Source: Bacillota bacterium
Lineage (GTDB): Bacteria > Bacillota > Clostridia > Oscillospirales > Oscillospiraceae
Assembly (NCBI GenBank): GCA_009781925.1
Contig: WQUU01000068.1
Span: 1 to 7,063, forward strand
Length of the DNA: 7,063 bases
Direction: 5' to 3'
The notes beneath the pieces are model-generated. The model searched no databases. It had not been told where the DNA came from and worked only from the letters and a program-made list of their open reading frames with translations. Of this stretch, positions 1 to 5,476 are shown one piece after another. Made by a program: the position numbers and the translations under genes. Numbering within the stretch: the first letter of the stretch is position 1; the number at the start of each line of letters is the position of its first letter.

Positions 1-12
1 CTTGCCGCCGTG

Positions 13-123
13 GCAATCCAGAATTCACATGGTCTCTGGATTGCTTCGCTGCGCTCGCAATGACGGAAAATTTTGCAATAACAGAAAAGTTTTGCGATGA
101 CGGAAGAATTTGCAATGACGGGA
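13..123. repeat. Palindromic intergenic repeat with an 18-base tandem expansion
   Basis: A perfect 10-base inverted repeat, GCAATCCAGA (13-22) against TCTGGATTGC (35-44), has a 12-base loop. It runs into TTCGCTGCGCTCGCAATGAC (45-64). Read on the minus strand this has the look of the 'GTCATTGCGAGCGCAGCGAAGCAATCC' class of dispersed bacterial intergenic repeats, which when translated gives the familiar spurious peptide SLRAQRSNP. The outer end is then repeated in tandem: units start at 57, 75, 94 and 112, each beginning GCAATGACGGA or a near variant followed by a short A/T tract. There is no U-run after the stem on either strand, so it is not a canonical intrinsic terminator, although it lies directly downstream of the leftward perR-like gene and may still cap its mRNA. 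The family assignment is from memory of such repeats; the inverted and tandem structure is read directly. Confidence 0.8.
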
Positions 124-130
124 TAGACAT

Positions 131-547
131 CTAATCCTGGTGCAGACGCACGCTCTTGGTGAAGATACAGTCGCTGCACTCGCCGAAGAAGTTGAGGCTG
201 TGCCAATTGACCACGTGGCCGGTGTTCTGGCGGATGGCCTCGTAAACGCTCTCCTGGCGGCCCTGCATCCCGACGTCCACCACCTTACCACAGGTCTCGC
301 AGATGAAGTGGGCGTGGGGTTCGATGTTCCAATCAAAACGCTCGTTGCCGTCCACTGTGGCGGCGACAGTGATTGTGCCATCCTTGCGAAACATGGACAA
401 ATTCCGGTACACTGTGCCGAGGCTCAGATCCGGGTACTCAATTTTTAGCCGGGAATAGAGCCATTCGGCAGTGGGGTGCTCGCTCGAAGAGCGGAGAAGG
501 TCTAAAATGGCGTCCCGCTTTTTACTTGTTTTTCTGGCTGTTTCCAT
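131..547 (-). CDS. perR: Fur-family transcriptional regulator, PerR-like
   Basis: This 138-residue protein is a metal-dependent DNA-binding repressor of the Fur superfamily. An N-terminal winged helix (about residues 8-65, with the recognition region LSLGTVYRNL at 41-50) precedes a C-terminal metal-binding and dimerisation domain. Aligned by eye with Bacillus PerR, the whole regulatory site is present: H24, D72, H78, H80 and D91. The structural zinc cysteines are C83, C86, C124 and C127. Asp rather than Glu at position 91 is the feature that separates PerR from Fur, so a peroxide sensor acting by iron-catalysed histidine oxidation is likely. The ATG has GGGAG seven bases upstream. The gene appears monocistronic, with its own promoter. 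No catalase, rubrerythrin or other peroxide gene is in the window, so its targets lie elsewhere. Family membership is very secure; the PerR subtype is well supported but rests on alignment by eye. Confidence 0.92.
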   Translation of the reverse strand: METARKTSKKRDAILDLLRSSSEHPTAEWLYSRLKIEYPDLSLGTVYRNLSMFRKDGTITVAATVDGNERFDWNIEPHAHFICETCGKVVDVGMQGRQESVYEAIRQNTGHVVNWHSLNFFGECSDCIFTKSVRLHQD

Positions 548-569
548 GTCATAGCTCCCACAGTATCGA

Positions 570-584
570 GAATTGTTATTATGA
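570..584. promoter_or_regulatory. Candidate Per/Fur box over the perR transcription start
   Basis: The 15-base site GAATTGTTATTATGA matches the PerR box TTATAATnATTATAA at 9 of 14 defined positions, with one good half-site (ATTATGA) and one poor half. It overlaps the predicted transcription start, where a bound repressor would block the polymerase, as expected for an autoregulated perR. The match is weak in a generally A/T-rich stretch, so this is a suggestion only. Confidence 0.35.
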
Positions 585-588
585 TGGG

Positions 589-617
589 ATTATATCACCA
601 GAGTTTCCCCTTGTCAA
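589..617 (-). promoter_or_regulatory. Consensus vegetative promoter of the perR-like gene
   Basis: On the minus strand TTGACA (612-617) and TATAAT (589-594) are separated by exactly 17 bases, and a TG one base upstream of the -10 (595-597) makes it an extended -10 promoter. Both hexamers are perfect matches. Transcription should start near 581-583, giving a leader of about 35 bases. The strength is notable for a regulator and suggests it is kept in check by autoregulation. Confidence 0.9.
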
Positions 618-645
618 GAGAAATTATAAAAAGAATGGTTATTGT

Positions 646-697
646 AAAAAGGGAGCTGTCGCAAGACAACAAAACGGGGCGTCCGGGAGGCCGCCCC
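646..697 (-). terminator. Terminator-like hairpins downstream of the Ig-domain membrane protein gene
   Basis: Read leftward, a GGGGCG...CGCCCC hairpin (676-697, one internal mismatch, extended by CC/GG) is followed by GTTTTGTTG. A second short stem, GTTGTC-TTGC-GACAGC (670-655), is followed after four bases by CTTTTT (651-646). Together they lie between the leftward gene ending at 804 and the perR promoter, where a terminator is expected. Neither is a textbook intrinsic terminator: the first U-tract is interrupted, and the second stem is short with an offset U-run. It could be the remains of a stronger terminator disturbed by the neighbouring repeat. Confidence 0.45.
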
Positions 698-770
698 CTA
701 CAGTATGCGGCGTATTGTTTGAAATACAGCCATACTTTATAGGGGTCGGCGTCCTCGACGACCCGTTTTG
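670..770. repeat. Head-to-head pair of GC-rich repeat units forming a 100-base imperfect palindrome
   Basis: The ends are perfect 9-base inverted repeats, CAAAACGGG (670-678) and CCCGTTTTG (762-770). The arms remain alignable all the way to the centre: the left arm carries CCCCCTACAGTATGC and the right arm, read on the minus strand, CCCCTATAAAGTATGGC. The middle is GTATT (712-716) against AATAC (722-726). Each arm also folds on its own (GGGGCG/CGCCCC on the left, GGGTCG/CGACCC on the right), followed by GTTTTG in the outward direction. This is the layout of REP/BIME or small MITE-like intergenic elements. No protein is encoded. It fills most of the 256-base gap between the two leftward genes. 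Confidence 0.75.
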
Positions 771-803
771 CAATGGTCGCTCTATCGCGGAAGGCGGCGG
801 CCC

Positions 804-1415
804 CTACTTGACGCGGACGATGCAGTCCGCTTTCTGATCCCCGACAGTGACGGTGACAGTGGTCACGCCCTTGGCGACGCCGGTAACCAGGCCGGTCTGA
901 TCCACCGTGGCGAAAGATTCGTCCGCCATGGTCCAGACGGGTGTGACTTGAGCGTCAATCGGGAAGAAGACGACTTTGAGTTGGATTGTATCGCCGGCGT
1001 TCATGGTAAAGTCCGTCTTGTCCTTGCCCGCATACTGGATTTTCACGTTGCCGATAGAGGGGACGGGAGAGGGGGTCGGCGACGGGCTCGGCGACGGCGA
1101 CGGAGAGGGCGAGACAGAGTCAGAGGGCACAGGGGGCGGAGTCGGTTCAGGGCCGTGGCTGCCGAGGCCCACAGACACCAGGACGATGACCAGAATGATG
1201 ATCAGGGCCAGGAGCCCGAGACCGATGAGCGTCTGCATCCGGGCATTGCCCTGGGTACGGGTTCGGCCCTCCGTTCCCGGCTGTGCGGCCGAGGTGGGCA
1301 CAGCCGCGCGCCCGCTGGGCTGCGCCTTTCGCGCGCCGCAGTAAGGGCAGCGCCCGTGCCAGGAGGAGTATGATTTATGGCAGCGATGACAGTTTATTTG
1401 GGGGAAGAGTGCCAC
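804..1415 (-). CDS. Membrane protein: zinc ribbon, one membrane helix, Pro/Ser stalk, bacterial Ig-like (BIG2) domain
   Basis: I do not recognise this gene as a named family; its 203 residues divide clearly into modules. Residues 9-26 form a zinc ribbon (C9, C12, C23, C26, CxxC-x10-CxxC). A basic linker follows, then one hydrophobic helix at 61-83. Residues 89-120 are a Pro/Ser/Thr stalk with a run of about nine Ser-Pro dipeptides. Residues 121-203 resemble a BIG2 immunoglobulin-like fold, including FATVDQTGLVTGVAKG and alternating VTVTV strands. There is no cleavable signal peptide and the N-terminal side is basic, so the ribbon should lie in the cytoplasm and the Ig domain outside. The start is GTG, chosen because GGAGGT lies six bases upstream and the ribbon begins at once. 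It may link a cytoplasmic event to the cell surface, but no function can be assigned. The gene stands alone, divergent from comEC. Confidence 0.85.
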   Translation of the reverse strand: MALFPQINCHRCHKSYSSWHGRCPYCGARKAQPSGRAAVPTSAAQPGTEGRTRTQGNARMQTLIGLGLLALIIILVIVLVSVGLGSHGPEPTPPPVPSDSVSPSPSPSPSPSPTPSPVPSIGNVKIQYAGKDKTDFTMNAGDTIQLKVVFFPIDAQVTPVWTMADESFATVDQTGLVTGVAKGVTTVTVTVGDQKADCIVRVK

Positions 1416-1466
1416 AGTGAGACCTCCAATCTGCTTTTTAGTTGACGTAATTCATGTAGTTTTTCC

Positions 1467-1495
1467 AGTATAGCACGTTTTCCGCGCGCGCGCAA
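1467..1495 (-). promoter_or_regulatory. Probable promoter of the zinc-ribbon/Ig membrane protein gene
   Basis: On the minus strand TATACT (1467-1472) is a good -10, with a poor TTGCGC (1490-1495) 17 bases upstream as -35. Transcription would start near 1460, giving a leader of about 45 bases that ends in the GGAGGT ribosome site. The -35 and spacer fall within an 11-base alternating CG run (1483-1493), an unusual composition for a promoter spacer. The -10 is convincing; the -35 is weak. Confidence 0.55.
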
Positions 1496-1545
1496 GGGGG
1501 TAGTTTACAATAATCGGAGATTTCCTGGTTTCAGGTGATTCTTCA

Positions 1546-1574
1546 TTGACATTTCCCCGGAAAAGCACTACAAT
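1546..1574 (+). promoter_or_regulatory. Vegetative promoter of comEC
   Basis: TTGACA (1546-1551, perfect) and TACAAT (1569-1574, one mismatch) are separated by 17 bases. The start should fall near 1581, giving a leader of about 70 bases before the comEC ATG. It points away from the leftward promoter about 75 bases to its left, so the 1416-1650 gap is a divergent control region. A consensus sigma-A promoter implies comEC is not solely dependent on a competence sigma factor. Confidence 0.8.
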
Positions 1575-1588
1575 TCATAATGAGAGAT

Positions 1589-1616
1589 AAGATTTTTCGC
1601 TGCGCTCAGAATGACA
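1589..1616. repeat. Short copy of the GCTGCGCTC...AATGAC repeat in the comEC leader
   Basis: TTCGCTGCGCTC (1596-1607) is identical to 45-56, and the AATGAC that follows is also shared (1610-1615 against 59-64), leaving two mismatches over 20 bases. On the minus strand it has the look of the 'GTCATTCTGAGCGCAGCGAA(G)AATCTT' variant of dispersed intergenic repeats. It sits between the comEC promoter and ribosome site, so it is transcribed as part of the 5' leader. Confidence 0.6.
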
Positions 1617-1650
1617 CATAGGATAACAATTCATTTTTTGGAGGCCGCAT

Positions 1651-3927
1651 ATGCGGAAGCTGGCGACGGTCGCCCTGTCCTATTCGGCGGCGGTGTTCCT
1701 CGCGCATTATCTGCTCCCGCGAGGGGTATTGTTCCCGGCGGCGGGGGGACTGCTTCTGCTGTTCGGTCTGAGCTTTTTGCTTCGGGCGCGGAGCAGAATG
1801 CGCCGGCGTGTGGCGCTCGTCAGTCTGTCCGCCTGTGCGGCGCTGTTTTGGTGCGCCCTCTATCAGAGTATCTTTTTGGATCCGGCGGAGAATCTGGTCG
1901 GCCAGACGCGGACAGTCGCCGTCCGGGTGGTTGAGTTCCCCAAGCAAGGGGACGGCTACAGCACCGTCACCGCGCGGCTGACGGAAAAAGGCTTGCCGGG
2001 CGTCACCTTTACACTTTACGCCTATGAGGGCAGCTATCTGCCCGACGTGACGCCGGGAGACGAGCTCGAGGTCAGCCTGCGCTTTGCCTCCGCCACCGTC
2101 GTGGCGAACGAGAATACCGACAGTTTTACCGCCCGCGGCATTTTCCTGCGGGCCTACTTACAGGGAAGCGCGGAAGTTACGGGGCGCTGGACTCTTGCTT
2201 GGACATATTTCCCGCAATTTCTGGCCCGGACGGTGAACGGCGCCGTCTTAAAGGCCTTTCCCCCGGATGTGGCCCCGCTGCAGAAGGCGATGCTCACAGG
2301 GGCCGCCGCGGAGCTCAACGCAGACCAGGGGCTCAGAAGCGCGATCAGCGCGGCGGGGGTCTCGCACATTGTGGCCATCGCGGGACTGCAGGTGAGTTTT
2401 CTCATCGGATTCGTCAATACGCTCGTGGGCGGAAAACAGCGCAGAACGGCGCTCTTTGGGATTCCGCTGATTTTGGTCTACATCGCGATGACGGGAGGCG
2501 GCCCCGGCGCGATCCGGGCGGGTTTCATGCAGGTCACGCTTCTGATCGCGCCGCTCCTGCGCCGGGAGAATGACGCGGCCACGTCGCTGTCGGCCAGTCT
2601 CATGGTACTGCTGCTCCTGAATCCGAACGCGGCGGGGAGTATTGGGCTGCAGCTCTCGTTTGCTGCGGTGGCGGGGATCTTGGTGCTGACCGGCCGGGTC
2701 GCGGACGCGCTCCACGGGAAAGTCAAGCCGAAAAAGAAATCCGCCGTTATTCTTTGGCGCTTTACGGTCAGCTCCTTTGCGGCGACGGTCGGCGCGGTGG
2801 CCTTCACGGCGCCGCTGATGGCCCTGCACTTCGGCAGCGTGTCCCTCATCGCGCCGCTGACGAATCTGCTGGTTCTGAGCGTCGTGTCCCTGTGCTTCAT
2901 CGCCGGATATGCCGTCGTTATTGTCCAGCTGATCTTTGCGCCGCTGGGCGCGATCTTGGGCTGGATACTGGCTTGGCCGCTGCGCTATGTCATCTTCGCG
3001 GTCAAGGCCATGGCCTCTGTGCCGAACGCCGCGCTCTATACGGAGAACAACTTTATCCCCATCTGGCTGGCGTTGACCTACGGCATTTTTATCCTCTGCT
3101 ACTTAGGCAAGGGAGAGCGGGGGTTCCGGCCCGTGCTGCCCGTCTGCCTGAGCGTGATCACCCTGTGTACCGTGCTGTTCTTCACGGAACTGCGGCTAAA
3201 CTCCCGGGCGGGGACGCTGACGGCGGTGGACGTGGGACAGGGGGAGGGGGTCGTGCTCGTCAGCGGGCGGAGCACCGTGGTCATTGACTGCGGGGGCAAC
3301 TCCATGGCCCCGGGGAATGTGGCGTCCTGTCTGCTGGCCCAGGGGCGGCACAGAGTCGATCTGCTGATTCTGACCCACCTGCACAAGGATCACGCGGGCG
3401 GCGTGGCGGCGCTCATGGCGCAGGTGCGCGTGGACGCCATCTGTATGCCGGCGGACGACCCGGACACGGACGGAGTGCTCCCGGGAATTTTGGACATGGC
3501 GGCGCGGAGCGGCACGGTGATCTACTTTCTGTCCGGGGACAGCGATTTGGATTCCCCCACGGTGCACATCGCGGCGTATAAACCGCCGCTGAACCTCAGC
3601 GCCAATGAAAACGGCGTCGTTCTGGACATCCGCGTGGGGAGTTTTGAGGCCATGGTCATGGGGGACGCCGGTTCCGATACCGAGGACGAGCTCCTGGCCG
3701 AAGGAAAGCTCGGCGACATCGACCTGCTGGTCGTGGGGCACCACGGTTCCAAGTATTCCACCAGCGAAGAATTTTTGGCGGCGACCCGGCCCAAGGCGGT
3801 GTTCATCTCCGTGGGGTATAACACCTACGGCCACCCCACGCCGGAGACGCTCTCCCGTCTGGCGGACGCAGGCGCGGAAATCTTCCGCACGGATCTGGGC
3901 GGAAATTTAGAGGCGGATATCCATTAG
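1651..3927 (+). CDS. comEC: ComEC/Rec2 DNA-internalisation channel with metallo-beta-lactamase nuclease domain
   Basis: ComEC forms the inner-membrane channel through which single-stranded DNA enters during natural transformation. At 758 residues it has the usual full length and order. Two to three N-terminal membrane helices (about 8-71) precede a beta-rich OB-fold/DUF4131 region (about 80-165), the multi-spanning competence domain (about 195-470), a last membrane helix (about 488-512) and a metallo-beta-lactamase domain (521-758). The nuclease motifs are intact: DVGQGE at 527-532, THLHKDH at 575-581, GD at 671-672, GHHGS at 696-700 and GHP at 727-729. In the competence domain, SHIVAIAGLQVS (239-250 region) has Gln247 where the family normally has His in 'AISGLH'. 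The ATG has GGAGG six bases upstream. No other competence gene is in the window, and in this group comEC is often kept without proven transformation. Identification is certain; activity is not. Confidence 0.96.
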   Translation: MRKLATVALSYSAAVFLAHYLLPRGVLFPAAGGLLLLFGLSFLLRARSRMRRRVALVSLSACAALFWCALYQSIFLDPAENLVGQTRTVAVRVVEFPKQGDGYSTVTARLTEKGLPGVTFTLYAYEGSYLPDVTPGDELEVSLRFASATVVANENTDSFTARGIFLRAYLQGSAEVTGRWTLAWTYFPQFLARTVNGAVLKAFPPDVAPLQKAMLTGAAAELNADQGLRSAISAAGVSHIVAIAGLQVSFLIGFVNTLVGGKQRRTALFGIPLILVYIAMTGGGPGAIRAGFMQVTLLIAPLLRRENDAATSLSASLMVLLLLNPNAAGSIGLQLSFAAVAGILVLTGRVADALHGKVKPKKKSAVILWRFTVSSFAATVGAVAFTAPLMALHFGSVSLIAPLTNLLVLSVVSLCFIAGYAVVIVQLIFAPLGAILGWILAWPLRYVIFAVKAMASVPNAALYTENNFIPIWLALTYGIFILCYLGKGERGFRPVLPVCLSVITLCTVLFFTELRLNSRAGTLTAVDVGQGEGVVLVSGRSTVVIDCGGNSMAPGNVASCLLAQGRHRVDLLILTHLHKDHAGGVAALMAQVRVDAICMPADDPDTDGVLPGILDMAARSGTVIYFLSGDSDLDSPTVHIAAYKPPLNLSANENGVVLDIRVGSFEAMVMGDAGSDTEDELLAEGKLGDIDLLVVGHHGSKYSTSEEFLAATRPKAVFISVGYNTYGHPTPETLSRLADAGAEIFRTDLGGNLEADIH

Positions 3928-4003
3928 GGGATGCGCGCTTGGATGTGGCATATGTTATTTGCGGCGGCGTAGATAATTTATATTTTCAGAGGGTGGAACG
4001 CTT

Positions 4004-4402
4004 ATGAAAAAGTCTGTGGTAATGGCAACTTTCAAAAGTGACATACAAAAAGTTTGGGATACCGTTACAGATAACAAAAACTATTCATGGAGAAGCGATC
4101 TAAGCAAAATCGAAATAGCCGCCGATGGGCAGAAGTTTATTGAATATGCAAAGAATGGCTTTCCGACAAACTTTACAATAACGCTGAAAAAACCTCTCGA
4201 ACGTTATGAGTTTGAAATGGAAAACAAAAATATGCACGGTCATTGGGTTGGGATTTTTTCATTGGAACAGGAAGGAACCAAGATTGAGTTTAGCGAAGAA
4301 GTTACCGTAAAAAATCCAATTATGAACTTACTTGTTGGCGCTTATTTGAAAAAGCAACAGGCAGCTTATATAGCCGATTTAAGAAAGGCTTTGGGCGAAT
4401 AG
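4004..4402 (+). CDS. SRPBCC (START/polyketide cyclase-like) small protein
   Basis: This 132-residue protein has the helix-grip pattern of the SRPBCC superfamily: an N-terminal strand, a short helix around DIQKVWDTVTD (13-23), alternating strands through VGIFSLEQEGTKIEFSEEVTV, and a long C-terminal amphipathic helix (about 110-130). These folds enclose a hydrophobic ligand pocket; the ligand and role are unknown here. Conserved YSWRSDLSKIE and NPIMNLL stretches resemble a common clostridial subgroup without an established function. No signal or membrane segment is seen, so it should be cytoplasmic. The ribosome site is the imperfect GAGGGTGG at 3989-3996. Base composition is strikingly different: 132 G+C in the 360 bases 4021-4380 (37 percent), against about 60 percent in flanking genes, with A/T-ending codons. 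This suggests recent transfer into the comEC-nadR gap. Confidence 0.85.
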   Translation: MKKSVVMATFKSDIQKVWDTVTDNKNYSWRSDLSKIEIAADGQKFIEYAKNGFPTNFTITLKKPLERYEFEMENKNMHGHWVGIFSLEQEGTKIEFSEEVTVKNPIMNLLVGAYLKKQQAAYIADLRKALGE

Positions 4403-4492
4403 TCTCAAGCATTTTCTACAGTTTTGTATTGCAATAATAATAAGGTCTTGGCCTTACAACAACCATCAACCATAGAATAGGAATTGACACTC

Positions 4493-5476
4493 ATGCGTTA
4501 CAAATGCGGACTGTACGGCGGAAATTTTAACCCCATGCATGTGGGGCATGTGCAAAGCATCATCCAGGCGGCGAACCAGTGCGAACAGCTCATCATCGCC
4601 ATCCGGAGCGGCGGGGGGAAGAGCGAGCTCGACCTGCGGCTGCGCTACCGCTGGGTCTACCAGGTCATCCAGCACCTGGACAACGTTCGAATCTTCACCG
4701 GCGACAGCGCGCAAAAAATCAGGGACTTCGCGGGGGCGGAGATCGACGCCCTGTTCTGCGGCGGCGATCTGGCGGAGGATGACAGCTTCTGGGCCAAGCG
4801 CTTCCCGGACGCGGAGCTCTGCATTTTTCCCCCGGCGAAGCTGAACTCGGCGGAGATCCGCAAAAATCCCCTGGCCCACTGGGACGCCCTGCCTACAGCC
4901 GTCAGACCCTACTATGTGAAAAAAGTCCTGATCATCGGGGGGGAGAGCACCGGGAAATCCACCCTCAGCATCAACCTGGCCAACTATTTTTGCACCAACT
5001 TCCTGGAGGAGGTGGGGCGGCCCCTCTCCGAGCGCTCCGGCACCTCGCTGATGATGCTCCCCGCCGACTATACGGACATCCTCCTACAGCACAAAAACCG
5101 GGAGATCGAGGCCCTCGAGCGCAGCAACCGGGTGCTGTTTGAGGACACCGACTGTCTGGTCACTCTGTTTTACCTCGACTTCCTGGAGGGCGGGGACAAG
5201 CCCAATGAGCAATTGGCGGACGCGATCGCCCATTTGAACCGTTATGACCTGATTCTGTTTTTGGAGCCGGACGTGGCCTTTGTGAAGGACGGGCTGCGCA
5301 GTGACATCATCGCGGCGGATCGGGAGACCTACAGCAGGCAGATCAAAGAAATCTACACGCGCTACGGCTTCTCCTTTGTGAGCCTCAGCGGTGACTACCA
5401 GGCGCGGTTTGAAAAAGCGGTGGAACTGGTCAGCAAGCTCATCGGAGAAAAAGGGGAGTCCGCCCGTGGCAGCTAA
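4493..5476 (+). CDS. nadR: NadR-type bifunctional NMN adenylyltransferase / nicotinamide riboside kinase
   Basis: The product should phosphorylate nicotinamide riboside to NMN and adenylate NMN to NAD+, a salvage route in the cytoplasm. The N-terminal half is a nucleotidyltransferase with GGNFNPMHVGH at residues 9-19 and an NSAEIRKNP motif near 118-126. The C-terminal half is a P-loop kinase with GGESTGKST at 149-157, a FEDTD acidic motif near 216-220 and a DGLR lid motif near 266-269. The N-terminal helix-turn-helix repressor domain of enterobacterial NadR is absent, so this is the enzyme-only form. An in-frame TTG nine bases upstream is rejected as start because it would leave one base after AGGA; the ATG at 4493 has AGGA (4479-4482) ten bases away. 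It overlaps holA by 11 bases. No pnuC-type transporter is in the window. The kinase half could act on another nucleoside, but the pairing of domains argues for NadR. Confidence 0.88.
   Translation: MRYKCGLYGGNFNPMHVGHVQSIIQAANQCEQLIIAIRSGGGKSELDLRLRYRWVYQVIQHLDNVRIFTGDSAQKIRDFAGAEIDALFCGGDLAEDDSFWAKRFPDAELCIFPPAKLNSAEIRKNPLAHWDALPTAVRPYYVKKVLIIGGESTGKSTLSINLANYFCTNFLEEVGRPLSERSGTSLMMLPADYTDILLQHKNREIEALERSNRVLFEDTDCLVTLFYLDFLEGGDKPNEQLADAIAHLNRYDLILFLEPDVAFVKDGLRSDIIAADRETYSRQIKEIYTRYGFSFVSLSGDYQARFEKAVELVSKLIGEKGESARGS

Noticed and set aside
13..123. CRISPR array reading of the left-edge tandem repeats
   Set aside because: Units are contiguous at 18-19 bases with no unique spacers and no cas genes nearby.
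768..1373. Rightward open frame opposite the zinc-ribbon/Ig gene
   Set aside because: Arg- and Asp-rich translation of the repetitive stalk DNA in the wrong frame; no ribosome site or domain.
1620..1632. GGATAACAATTC before comEC matches part of the lac operator
   Set aside because: Only the right half matches; the left half (GACACATA) does not, and no LacI-type gene is nearby. Treated as chance.
4435..4456. TAAGGT-CTTG-GCCTTA hairpin after the SRPBCC gene as a terminator
   Set aside because: The six-base stem is followed by CAACAACC with no U-run, so it is not a convincing intrinsic terminator.
4484..4492. TTG start adding three residues to nadR
   Set aside because: It sits one base after AGGA, too close for use; the ATG at 4493 has workable spacing and leads directly into the nucleotidyltransferase motif.
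5391..5465. Upstream ATG for holA giving a 371-residue protein
   Set aside because: The extra 25 residues lie deep inside nadR, have no delta-subunit similarity, and the GTG at 5466 has a strong ribosome site.
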